This document shows positions 17,207 through 25,138 of a stretch of 64,000 bases of DNA, piece by piece (position 1 is the first letter of the stretch; every line of letters begins with the position of its first letter). This stretch comes from Streptomyces tirandamycinicus. GTDB taxonomy: Bacteria; Actinomycetota; Actinomycetes; Streptomycetales; Streptomycetaceae. The notes under the pieces are model-generated. The model did not search any database and was not told where the DNA came from. It worked only from the letters and a program-made list of their open reading frames with translations. The translations under genes and the position numbers were made by a program. The stretch spans positions 5,405,001-5,469,000 of the forward strand of contig NZ_CP029188.1 of assembly GCF_003097515.1 (NCBI RefSeq), read 5' to 3'.

Positions 17207-18750
17207 GCCCGCTCGAACTGGACCCGGCCGTAGCCGGGGAGCCTGGGCAGGCCACGCACGGTCGCGGCGGCGAGGTCGATGCCGTCGGCCATGCCCCACA
17301 GGAGATAGCCGGAGGCGTCGTGCTGGATCTGCTGCACCTCGCGGAGCAGCTTGGCGCGGGCCGCCGGGTCCTTGGTGGCCATGGCGGTGCGGTACGCGGC
17401 GTCGAACTCGGGGTTCTTCCAGCCGGTCTCGTTCGTACCGCTCTCGGAGACCAGGACCTTGCTGGCGAAGAAGACGACGGAGTCGTTGGTGCCCCAGTAG
17501 GTGGTGTAGAGGTCGCCCTTGAGCCAGGTCTTGTCCCAGAAGGTGCCCGACTCCTGCTTGACCACCTTGATCTTGATGTCCGCCTCGCGGACCTGGGTGG
17601 CGAACAGCGTCGCCATCTCGGCGAGACCGGGGATGTCCTCGGTCGTCATGAGTTCGTACGTCTTCGACAGCTCGAAACCCGCCTCCTTCAGCAGCGACTT
17701 CGCCTTGGCCAGGTCGCGAGCGCGCTGCGGGACGTCCTCGGCGTAGCCGGGGTCGCCGGTGCCGAGGATGTCGTTGGCGACCGATCCGTACCCGGACAGC
17801 ACCTGCCTGACCATGGCCTCCCGGTCGACGGCCAGGCGCAGGGCCTCGCGGACCTTCGGGTCGGCGAAGGGCGAGCCGGCGGCCGTGCGCATGACGATGG
17901 GCATCGCCATGTCGTTGGGGCGGCGGACGACCTGGACGTCCTTGCGCTTCTCGGCGGTACGGGCCGCGACGGCACCGACGTTGGAGGCGACGTCGATCTG
18001 GCCGGCGAGCAGAGCGTTGGACAGGGCCTGCGGGGACTCGAAGATCTTGACCTCGATGGCGTCGAGGAGGACCTTGCCGCCGTACCACTCGTCGTTGCGG
18101 ACGAGACGGGCGTTGCCGCCGCGGAACCACTCCAGCTTGAACGGGCCGGTGCCGGGTGCCTTCTCGATCTCCTTGTCCGCGGTGCCCTTCTTGACGACGA
18201 AGGTCGTCAGGCGCATGAGCAACGGGAGTTCGGCGTTGGCGTAGTCGGAGACGAGGACCACGGTATCGGTCCCCTCGGCCTTGATGTTCCCGGCCTTGAT
18301 GCCGGGCAGGCGGGAGGCCCCGGACGGGGTGCCGCGCAGTCGGCGCAGGGAGAAGACGACGTCCTCGGCCGTGACGGGAGTGCCGTCGTGGAACGTCGCT
18401 CCCTTGGCGAGGGTGAAGCGCCAGGTCTTCAGGTCGTCCGAGGACGTCCAGGAAGACGCGAGGCGGGGGAGGGTGTTCGGCTTGGCACCGGGAATGGTGA
18501 GGGTGTCGTAGACGAGGGAGAGGATGAGGTAGTCGCTCTCGTTGGCCTGACTGCCGTGCGGATCACGGATGATGGCGTTCGCCCGACCGAGCGCGCCGAT
18601 GCGCAGCGTGCCACCGGCCTTCGGCTTGGCGGAGGAGTTCTTGGCAGCGTCCGGGGACGACGTGTCGACGCCGGACCCGCAGGCGGCCAGCAGAGCCGCC
18701 GCGCCGATGCCGCCACCGGCCCACAGCAGTTGCCGTCGATTCAGTTCCAC
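17191..18750 (-). CDS. Solute-binding lipoprotein, SBP_bac_5 family
   Basis: 519 residues. The N-terminus has NRRQLLW followed by a hydrophobic stretch and lipobox LLAAC (Cys24), so it may be exported through the Tat route and lipidated. The body has the family-5 signature (LASSWTSSDDLKTWRFTLAKGATFHDGTPVTAEDV) and a late DLYTTYWGTNDS segment. Family 5 includes peptide, nickel and opine-metallophore binders such as CntA. Divergence from the metallophore biosynthesis operon and an iron box 41 nt upstream of its start suggest it captures the ferric form of the locus product. Confidence 0.92.
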   Translation of the reverse strand: MELNRRQLLWAGGGIGAAALLAACGSGVDTSSPDAAKNSSAKPKAGGTLRIGALGRANAIIRDPHGSQANESDYLILSLVYDTLTIPGAKPNTLPRLASSWTSSDDLKTWRFTLAKGATFHDGTPVTAEDVVFSLRRLRGTPSGASRLPGIKAGNIKAEGTDTVVLVSDYANAELPLLMRLTTFVVKKGTADKEIEKAPGTGPFKLEWFRGGNARLVRNDEWYGGKVLLDAIEVKIFESPQALSNALLAGQIDVASNVGAVAARTAEKRKDVQVVRRPNDMAMPIVMRTAAGSPFADPKVREALRLAVDREAMVRQVLSGYGSVANDILGTGDPGYAEDVPQRARDLAKAKSLLKEAGFELSKTYELMTTEDIPGLAEMATLFATQVREADIKIKVVKQESGTFWDKTWLKGDLYTTYWGTNDSVVFFASKVLVSESGTNETGWKNPEFDAAYRTAMATKDPAARAKLLREVQQIQHDASGYLLWGMADGIDLAAATVRGLPRLPGYGRVQFERAWLNR

Positions 18751-18790
18751 GCGTCCGCCCTTGCTCGTTCAGACCGAAAATCACAGGTAC

Positions 18791-18809
18791 TTAGGTGTGC
18801 CTACCCTAA
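18791..18809 (-). promoter_or_regulatory. Iron box (DmdR1/IdeR-type operator) over the importer promoter
   Basis: TTAGGTGTGCCTACCCTAA fits the 19-bp actinomycete iron-box pattern TWAGGTTAGSCTWACCTWA at 16 of 19 positions. On the minus strand it covers a possible promoter, TTGTCA (18822-18827), an 18-nt spacer and TAGGCA (18798-18803). Iron-loaded repressor would block importer transcription. Confidence 0.8.
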
Positions 18810-18938
18810 GATTCACGGTCGTGACAAGAGGATGGCCGTCTTCCGTTCGCCATGTCCGAAATGCCTGGTGTGTTTGATCTCGATCGGGCGAATCAACGGT
18901 GAACTGGCCTTCGAGGTAAGCGACTTGCTGTATCGAAG

Positions 18939-18957
18939 TAAGGCTTGCCTTACCTAA
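18939..18957 (+). promoter_or_regulatory. Second iron box over the biosynthetic promoter
   Basis: TAAGGCTTGCCTTACCTAA fits the same pattern at 17 of 19 positions. It overlaps the -35 of a good plus-strand promoter: TTGCCT (18945-18950), 17-nt spacer, TACGTT (18968-18973). Transcripts would lead into the dioxygenase gene at 19103. Confidence 0.85.
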
Positions 18958-19102
18958 TCCGCGCTGCTACGTTCCGTTCGGCTGCTGACGCGGTCACATC
19001 ATTCAGGCCCCGTCTCTGCCCGGGGGCCTCACCTCGCATGCCCACTTCCGGCCTCGCCCCGATTCCCCCGCACGCCCGCAACGGAAACGGAACCCCTCAG
19101 CC

Positions 19103-20098
19103 ATGACCCCGGCGCCTGCACCCGCCCCTGTCCGTGCGCTCGATGACGCCTCGATCGACGAACTGAGCCGAGCGGCGCAAAGGATCCTCGACGAGTTCGG
19201 CAGCTCGGCCGCCCGGCCGGAGCTGCTGGAGCGCGTCGCCGACACGGCGGCCGGCTTGAGCGAAACGATTCGTCGACAGTGCCGCCCGGTCGACACGGCT
19301 GACGGCTTGTTCGTGCTGCGCGGTCTGCCCGTCGACGACACCGAGATCGGTCCCACCCCGCTGAGCTGGGCCACCGCGGGCGACAGCGCCGCCGTGTGGG
19401 ACGTGCTGCTCCTGCTGCTCTCCACGGTGATGGGCAACCCCATCGCCTGGGCCGGGCAGCAGGACGGCCAGTTCGTCCACAACATCGTGCCCAGCCCCGG
19501 CCACGAGCGGGAGCAGACCGGCGCCAGCAGCACCGTCCTGCTCAGCCCGCACACCGAGGACGCCTTCCATCCCGGCCGCGCCCATCTGCTGATGCTCGGC
19601 TGCCTGCGCAACCACGACCACATCGCGACCACCGCGGCCAGCATCCGCAAGGCGCGGCTCGCCGAAGAGGACGTGGCGCTGCTGTCCCGCCCGGAGCTGC
19701 CGATCCTCCCCGACGACGCCTACGCGGAGGCCCAGGGTTTCGGCGGGCTGCCGCCGAAGGTCCCCACCGTGTGGGACTCCGGCGACGGCCTCACCCTCCG
19801 CTTCGACCCCGCCTACACGCCGCTCGACGACGCCACTGCCGAACACCGCGCCGCCTACGGCCGACTGGAGGACGAACTGGCCCGCGTGTCCGTGGCCGTC
19901 AGCCTGGAGCCCGGTGACGTCCTGGTCGTCGACAACGACCTCGTCGTCCACGGCCGCGTGCCCTTCCAGGCCCGTTACGACGGCACCGACCGCTGGCTGA
20001 AGCGAGCCTCCGTCCGCGTGCCCGGCCGCCGTACCCGGCCCGCCGCCGAGGCGAACGAGCACGGCTACGGCCAAGCCGCGATCCAGGCGTACGCGTAA
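19103..20098 (+). CDS. Fe(II)/2-oxoglutarate-dependent amino-acid hydroxylase (VioC/clavaminate synthase-like)
   Basis: 331 residues from the ATG at 19103. The metal-binding HxE motif is in LLSPHTEDAFHPGRAH, and the distal His and 2OG-binding region is in DVLVVDNDLVVHGRVPFQARYDGTDRWLKR. This matches the TauD-fold clavaminate synthase/VioC group, several of which hydroxylate free arginine or similar amino acids. It is the first gene of an iron-regulated operon with SbnB-, decarboxylase- and SbnA-like genes. The known Streptomyces metallophore EDHA joins ethylenediamine-succinate to hydroxyarginine, so arginine hydroxylation is the best guess. The substrate is inferred from context. Confidence 0.85.
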   Translation: MTPAPAPAPVRALDDASIDELSRAAQRILDEFGSSAARPELLERVADTAAGLSETIRRQCRPVDTADGLFVLRGLPVDDTEIGPTPLSWATAGDSAAVWDVLLLLLSTVMGNPIAWAGQQDGQFVHNIVPSPGHEREQTGASSTVLLSPHTEDAFHPGRAHLLMLGCLRNHDHIATTAASIRKARLAEEDVALLSRPELPILPDDAYAEAQGFGGLPPKVPTVWDSGDGLTLRFDPAYTPLDDATAEHRAAYGRLEDELARVSVAVSLEPGDVLVVDNDLVVHGRVPFQARYDGTDRWLKRASVRVPGRRTRPAAEANEHGYGQAAIQAYA

Positions 20099-20139
20099 GC
20101 CGCCGGCGCCTCTCCACCACCGGACGAAGGGGGAACCCC

Positions 20140-21147
20140 ATGACCGCCGCCCACGCCGAACCCACCGACGACAAGAGCCTCTGCGTGCTCAGCACCAGCG
20201 ACATCGCGGGCATCGACATCAGCCTGACCGACGTCGTCGACGTCGTCGAGCAGGCTTACCACACGCTCGCTGCCGGGCAGTCGGACAACCCCCGCAAGCT
20301 GACGGTCAAGCCCGCCGACGGCCACTCCGTCTCGTACGCGATGCTCGGCCGCGACGGCGTACGCAACGTCGTCGCCATCAAGACCTCGTACAAGCACGGC
20401 CTGCACGAGCAGCGTGACAAGCAGCACTACTACACCGCGCTCACCGTCTACGACGACGTGACCGGCCTGCCCGTCGCCATGATGGACTGCGGCCGCATCG
20501 GCGCCCTGCGCACCCCGGCCGTCTCCGCCCTGCTGGCCCGCGAACTCGCCGCACCCGGCAGCCGTACGGCGCTCGTCATCGGCACCGGCACCCAGGGCAG
20601 GCTCGCGCTGCCGTTCCTGCTCACCACCCTGCCCCAGCTCGACCGGCTGATGGTGTTCGGCACCCATCCCGACGGCATACGGGCCGTGCGCGAGCAGCTC
20701 CACGCCCACTTCCCCGACCGCGAGGTCGAGATCGTCGACGACCTGCGCGCCGCCGCCGGCGAGGCCGACGTGGTCGTCGCCACCGCAGGGCCCAACACCC
20801 CGGCACATGTGGAGGCCGACTGGCTCAAGCCCGCCGCCCTGTGCGTCCTCGTCGGCCACGGCATCGCTCCCTCCACGCTCCACCGCGCCGACCGGGTCAT
20901 CGCCACCAGCGCCGCGCAGATGAAGGTCACCGGCACCGACATGGCGGACGCCAACGGCGAACTGCGGGACGTGGACGCCGAGTTCCCCGAGATTCTGGTC
21001 GGGCGCGCGTCCGGGCGCACCGACGTGGGCCAGAGCATCTTCGCGTACAACAGCGGGCTCGTCGTCACCGACATCGGGCTCGGTCACCGCTTCGCGCAGC
21101 TGGCCCTCGCCCAGGGCGCCGGAACGCGGGTGCAGCTGTGGCAGTGA
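20140..21147 (+). CDS. SbnB-like NAD-dependent dehydrogenase (ornithine cyclodeaminase family)
   Basis: 335 residues, ATG with GAAGGGGG upstream. It belongs to the OCD/mu-crystallin fold: substrate-side motifs RKLTVKPADGHSVSYAMLG and DCGRIGALRTPAVSALLA, then an NAD-binding motif VIGTGTQGRLALPFL. SbnB of staphyloferrin B synthesis works with SbnA to make L-2,3-diaminopropionate; EDDS/EDHA-type pathways use homologues to build N-linked amino-acid backbones. With the SbnA-like gene at 22527 it should assemble the diamine core from O-phosphoserine and an amino acid. It overlaps the decarboxylase gene by 4 nt. Confidence 0.9.
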   Translation: MTAAHAEPTDDKSLCVLSTSDIAGIDISLTDVVDVVEQAYHTLAAGQSDNPRKLTVKPADGHSVSYAMLGRDGVRNVVAIKTSYKHGLHEQRDKQHYYTALTVYDDVTGLPVAMMDCGRIGALRTPAVSALLARELAAPGSRTALVIGTGTQGRLALPFLLTTLPQLDRLMVFGTHPDGIRAVREQLHAHFPDREVEIVDDLRAAAGEADVVVATAGPNTPAHVEADWLKPAALCVLVGHGIAPSTLHRADRVIATSAAQMKVTGTDMADANGELRDVDAEFPEILVGRASGRTDVGQSIFAYNSGLVVTDIGLGHRFAQLALAQGAGTRVQLWQ

Positions 21148-22499
21148 CGTCCCCACCGAGCCTGCCGGCCCACCCCGACCCGCAGCTTGACGCGATCCTG
21201 CACGGTGGCCTCCCACACGAACTGGCGTACGCGTTCGGCGGGCCGTTCCACCTGCTGCTGCCCGAGCGCTTCGACGCCAACGTGGCCGCGTTCCGGGCAG
21301 GGCTCGACGAGGCGGGCGTCATCGGCCGCGTGTACTACGCCAAGAAGGCCAACAAGGCCGCCGCGTGGATCGAACGCTGCGCGGTGAACGGCACCGGTGT
21401 CGACGTGGCATCCCTCGGTGAGCTGCGCCAGGCGGTCGGCCAGGGCGTGCGCGGCGAGAACGTCGTCGTCACCGGCCCCGCGAAGGCCGACGACCTGCTG
21501 CGCGTCGCCGTCCTGCAGGACTGTCTGATCGCTGTCGACGCCCTGGACGAGTTGGACCGGGTCATCACGGTGGCGGGCACCCTTGCCCGTCCGGCCCGGC
21601 TGCTGCTGCGCCGTCTGCCCCCGGCCCAGTCGCACAGCCGCTTCGGCCTGGACGACGCCGAGCTCGCCACGGCCCTCGAGCGGTGCGTGGACGCCGCCGA
21701 AGCCGTGCGGATGGAGGGTTTCTCCTTCCATCTGTCCGGCTACGCCACCCAGCCCCGCGCCGACCTCGCGGGTGAGCTCGTCGAACTGTGCCTCAAAGCC
21801 AGGGGCATGGGTCTGCAGGCCGACCGGATCAGCATCGGCGGCGGCTTCGCCGTCGACTACGCGGCGGCCGGCGACTGGGAGCGCTTCACCGCGGTGCAGG
21901 GGCCCGACGACTACCACACGGGCAAGTCCTTCACGACAGCCGACTTCTACCCGTACCACTCGCCCGTCGCCGGCGCCGACGCCCTGCGGGTGATCCTCAC
22001 GGCCCGCCCGTCCGGCAGCGGTGCACCGCTCGCGGACCGGCTCCGCGAGGCGGGGGTCATGCTCCTGATGGAGCCCGGGCGAGCCCTGCTGGACCGGGCG
22101 GGCTGCACGGTCTTCCGCGTCCAGGGGGTCAAGGACCGGAGCGGGTACGCGATCCTCACCGTGGACGGCACCAGCCTGAGCCTGTCCGAGCAGTGGTTCA
22201 ACAGCGAGTACCTGCCCGACCCGGTACTCCTCACCACCGGAGACCGGCGGAAGAGCGGCCCGGTACGCGCCTGCGTCGGCGGTGCGACCTGCCTGGAGTC
22301 GGACGTGCTCACCTGGCGCAAGGCCGCCTTCCCCGTACGGCCCTGCCCCGGCGATCTGCTCGTCTACCCCAACACCGCCGGATACCAGATGGACTCCAAC
22401 GAGTCGCCGTTCCACGACCTTCCCCTGCCGCCGAAGGCCGTCGTCGACGAAGCGGACGGACGCATCCGCTGGCGGCTCGACCGCCGCCCGCCTTCCTGA
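21144..22499 (+). CDS. Fold-type III PLP decarboxylase (DapDC/SbnH-like)
   Basis: 451 residues from the GTG overlapping the previous stop (GTGA). The PLP lysine is Lys68 in VYYAKKANKAA, the phosphate-binding loop is ISIGGGFAVDY, and the dimer-partner Cys motif is GGATCLESDVL. The nearest functional classes are diaminopimelate/ornithine decarboxylases and SbnH, which decarboxylates a citryl-diaminopropionate intermediate. Here it probably removes the carboxyl of the diaminopropionate unit to leave an ethylenediamine bridge, as required for EDDS- or EDHA-like products. It is a separate gene rather than primary lysine biosynthesis because it is embedded in this operon. Confidence 0.9.
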   Translation: MTSPPSLPAHPDPQLDAILHGGLPHELAYAFGGPFHLLLPERFDANVAAFRAGLDEAGVIGRVYYAKKANKAAAWIERCAVNGTGVDVASLGELRQAVGQGVRGENVVVTGPAKADDLLRVAVLQDCLIAVDALDELDRVITVAGTLARPARLLLRRLPPAQSHSRFGLDDAELATALERCVDAAEAVRMEGFSFHLSGYATQPRADLAGELVELCLKARGMGLQADRISIGGGFAVDYAAAGDWERFTAVQGPDDYHTGKSFTTADFYPYHSPVAGADALRVILTARPSGSGAPLADRLREAGVMLLMEPGRALLDRAGCTVFRVQGVKDRSGYAILTVDGTSLSLSEQWFNSEYLPDPVLLTTGDRRKSGPVRACVGGATCLESDVLTWRKAAFPVRPCPGDLLVYPNTAGYQMDSNESPFHDLPLPPKAVVDEADGRIRWRLDRRPPS

Positions 22500-22526
22500 C
22501 CTCGCCCCTCACCGCTGGAGCCCCTC

Positions 22527-23555
22527 ATGCACAAGGCCCTGATGCGCCCCGCCGTCGTCAGCCGCGTCTCCGACCTCGTCGGCTACACCCCGCTCTTCGA
22601 GCTGTGCCGCTCCGAGAGCGGCAGCCGACTCCTGCTCAAGCTGGAGCAGTTCAACCCCACTGGCACCGCGAAGATACGCATGGCCCGCGCCATGGTCGAC
22701 GCCGCCGAGGCTACCGGTGAACTCCGCCCCGGCGGTCGCATCATCGAGTCGACCTCCGGCAACACCGGCCTGGGCCTGGCCGTGATCGCCGCCGAACGCG
22801 GCTACACCTTCACCGCCGTCGTCGACAACCACGCCGCCGCCGACAAGCTGCGCGGCATGCAGGCCATGGGTACCGAACTCGTCCACGTCGTCGACGACGG
22901 CACCGAGGAGCTCGCCACGGCCGCCCGTGAGGAACTCGCCGAGAAGATGGCCGACGAGGACGACAGCGCCATCTTCACCGAGCAGCACAACAACCCCGCC
23001 AACGCCGTCGGCTACTACGCCGTCGGACGGGAGCTGGACGCCGCCCTCGGAGGCCGCGTCGACATCCTCATCGGCGCCGTCGGCACCGGCGGCGGCCTGT
23101 GCGGCACGGGCCTCGAACTGCGCCGCACCGTGCCCTCCGTCCGCATCGTCGGCGTCGAGCCGAAGGGCTCCATCGCCTTCGGCGGCCCCGCCCACGACTA
23201 CTACCAGTCCGGCACCGGCACCCCCGAGGGCGCCACCATCGGCGCCCTCGTCGACTTCGACCTCATCGAGGAAGGCGTCAAGGTCGGCGACATCGAGGCC
23301 TTCGCCACCGCCCGCGTCGTCGCCCGCAAGACCGGCCTCCTCATCGGCGGCTCGGCCGGCGGCGTCGTGTACGAGGCGCTGACCCGGATGGCGGCCCTCC
23401 CACCCGAGACCACTATGGTCGCCCTCGTCAACGACGGCGGCGAGAAGTACATGGACACCGTCTTCAACGACGACTGGATGAACGCTCGCGATCTCATCGA
23501 CCCCACGGTCGAGCGCGAGATCGACGAACTGCTCACCAAGCTCCGCGAGAACTGA
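22527..23555 (+). CDS. SbnA-like PLP enzyme (cysteine synthase family)
   Basis: 342 residues, ATG with GGAG 6 nt upstream. The PLP lysine is Lys49 in FNPTGTAKIRMA; the cofactor/substrate loop is ESTSGNTG, and the phosphate loop is GAVGTGGGLCG. SbnA condenses O-phospho-L-serine with glutamate in staphyloferrin B synthesis, the first step to diaminopropionate. The gene pairs with the SbnB-like gene at 20140. The amino donor might be aspartate if the product is succinate-containing (EDDS/EDHA type); that is inference. Confidence 0.9.
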   Translation: MHKALMRPAVVSRVSDLVGYTPLFELCRSESGSRLLLKLEQFNPTGTAKIRMARAMVDAAEATGELRPGGRIIESTSGNTGLGLAVIAAERGYTFTAVVDNHAAADKLRGMQAMGTELVHVVDDGTEELATAAREELAEKMADEDDSAIFTEQHNNPANAVGYYAVGRELDAALGGRVDILIGAVGTGGGLCGTGLELRRTVPSVRIVGVEPKGSIAFGGPAHDYYQSGTGTPEGATIGALVDFDLIEEGVKVGDIEAFATARVVARKTGLLIGGSAGGVVYEALTRMAALPPETTMVALVNDGGEKYMDTVFNDDWMNARDLIDPTVEREIDELLTKLREN

Positions 23556-23560
23556 CACCG

Positions 23561-24976
23561 ATGCCGACGCCCATACGCACCCTGCTGACCGACAGCCGGG
23601 CCCTCGCCGCCCTGGCCGTGCCGCTCGCCCTGACCCAGCTCGCACAGGTCGCCCTCACCACGACCGACACCATCATGATGGGCCTCATGGGCGCCGAGGC
23701 CCTCGCGGCCGGCGGCCTCGCCATGGTGATCTTCAACCAGCTGCGCACCATGGGCGTCGGCATGGTCACCGCCGTCGGCAACCAGGTGGCCGCCGCGGCC
23801 GCCCGCGCCGAAGCGGCCGACACGGATGCGGCAAGGACCGAGGCCGACGAGGACGTACGCGACTTCGTCCGCGCCGCCTTCGCCCTCGCCACCCTTGCCG
23901 GCCTCGCCGGCGCCGTCCTGATGGTTGCCGTCGGCCACGCCGTGGGCCGGCTCGGCCAGGACGCTTCCGTCGTCGAGGCGGCCAATCCCGTCCTCTACGC
24001 CATGGCCCCGGGTCTGATCCCCTGCCTGTGGTTCCAGTCCATCCGCCAGTTCACCGTCGGCATGCGCCGACCTCAGGCCCTGCTGCGGATCACCATCGCG
24101 TCCATCGCCGTCAACGCCGCACTCAACTGGGGCCTCATCCACGGCACCTGGATCCTGCCCGAGCTGGGCCTGCCCGGCATCGGGATCTCCACATCCCTCG
24201 TGTATCTCCTGTCCTGCCTGGCCCTGTACGCGTTCACGCGCCGCGACCCGCAGCTGGCCCCGCTCCTCGACATCCGCATCTGGAAGACCCGCCCTGCCAC
24301 ACTCCGCCGCCTCACCGGCCTGGGCACCCCCATCGCCGCCACCTACGGCTCCGAAGCCGGCTTCTTCTTCGTCGTCGCCCTCATCGTCGGTACGTTCGGC
24401 AGCGCCGCCCTGGCCGCCCACACCGCCGTCAACCAGCTCATCTACATCGTCTTCCAGACAGCCGTCGGCCTGTCCCACGCCGCCTCCATCAACGTCAGCA
24501 GGGAACTCGCCCTCGGCCGGGTCGACGCCGCCCGCCGTCTGAAGAACACGGCCCTGTCCTGCGCAGCCACCGTCATGGCCGTCGTCGGCGCTGTCTACCT
24601 CCTCGCCCCCGAGTCGGTTCTGCGCCCCTTCCTCTCCCCGGACGAGACGCAGGCCCTCGCGATCGGCACCGAACTCCTTCTCATCGCCGCCGTTGTGCAG
24701 TTCTTCGACTGCACCCAGAACATCGGCGTCGGTCTGCTTCGCGGCCTCGACGACACCAAGGGCGGCTTCCACGTCACCCTCATCGGCTACTGGCTCATCG
24801 GCCTGCCCGCCGCCTGGCTCCTCGGCCGCTTCACCGGACTGGACGCCACCGGCGTCTGGCTCGGCCTCCTCACCGGCCTCGGCGCGACCGCCCTCCTCCT
24901 CCTGCGCCGCTACCATCGCGGGCTCGCCACCCGCGCCGCCGCTCCGACGACCGCGGAGCCAATGGCAGCAGCCTGA
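23561..24976 (+). CDS. MATE-family exporter of the metallophore operon
   Basis: 471 residues, ATG 6 nt after the SbnA-like stop. It has about 12 hydrophobic segments in two similar halves, opening PLALTQLAQVALTTTDTIMMG and with the second-half counterpart GTPIAATYGSEAGFFFVVALIVGTFG, the hallmark of the MATE/NorM fold. A charged insert (EAADTDAARTEADED) lies in the first half. Its place as last gene of the biosynthetic operon makes it the likely exporter of the metal-free chelator, driven by Na+ or H+ gradients. Confidence 0.92.
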   Translation: MPTPIRTLLTDSRALAALAVPLALTQLAQVALTTTDTIMMGLMGAEALAAGGLAMVIFNQLRTMGVGMVTAVGNQVAAAAARAEAADTDAARTEADEDVRDFVRAAFALATLAGLAGAVLMVAVGHAVGRLGQDASVVEAANPVLYAMAPGLIPCLWFQSIRQFTVGMRRPQALLRITIASIAVNAALNWGLIHGTWILPELGLPGIGISTSLVYLLSCLALYAFTRRDPQLAPLLDIRIWKTRPATLRRLTGLGTPIAATYGSEAGFFFVVALIVGTFGSAALAAHTAVNQLIYIVFQTAVGLSHAASINVSRELALGRVDAARRLKNTALSCAATVMAVVGAVYLLAPESVLRPFLSPDETQALAIGTELLLIAAVVQFFDCTQNIGVGLLRGLDDTKGGFHVTLIGYWLIGLPAAWLLGRFTGLDATGVWLGLLTGLGATALLLLRRYHRGLATRAAAPTTAEPMAAA

Positions 24977-25063
24977 CGAGCTGTGCGCCGTGTGTCCGGC
25001 GCACGCCGTCGAGCCCGCCGCGGACGCATGCGGCTGCCGGGGCGGGGTGCGCCTGCTGCGAGA

Positions 25064-25099
25064 GGTGGTGGGTCCCGGCGCGCGCCGGGACCCACCACC
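25064..25099. terminator. Perfect 18-bp inverted repeat, bidirectional terminator
   Basis: GGTGGTGGGTCCCGGCGC (25064-25081) is followed directly by its exact reverse complement (25082-25099). It lies between the convergent MATE and PKS genes and should insulate the two loci. Confidence 0.85.
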
Positions 25100-25138
25100 C
25101 GAGCCGACGATGTTCCGTCAGCCGGGCCGACGGTGCCG

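Noticed and set aside
18751..19102. Zur (zinc) control of the metallophore locus, as in the Amycolatopsis EDDS cluster
   Set aside because: No Zur-type dyad was seen. Both dyads match the iron-box pattern much better.
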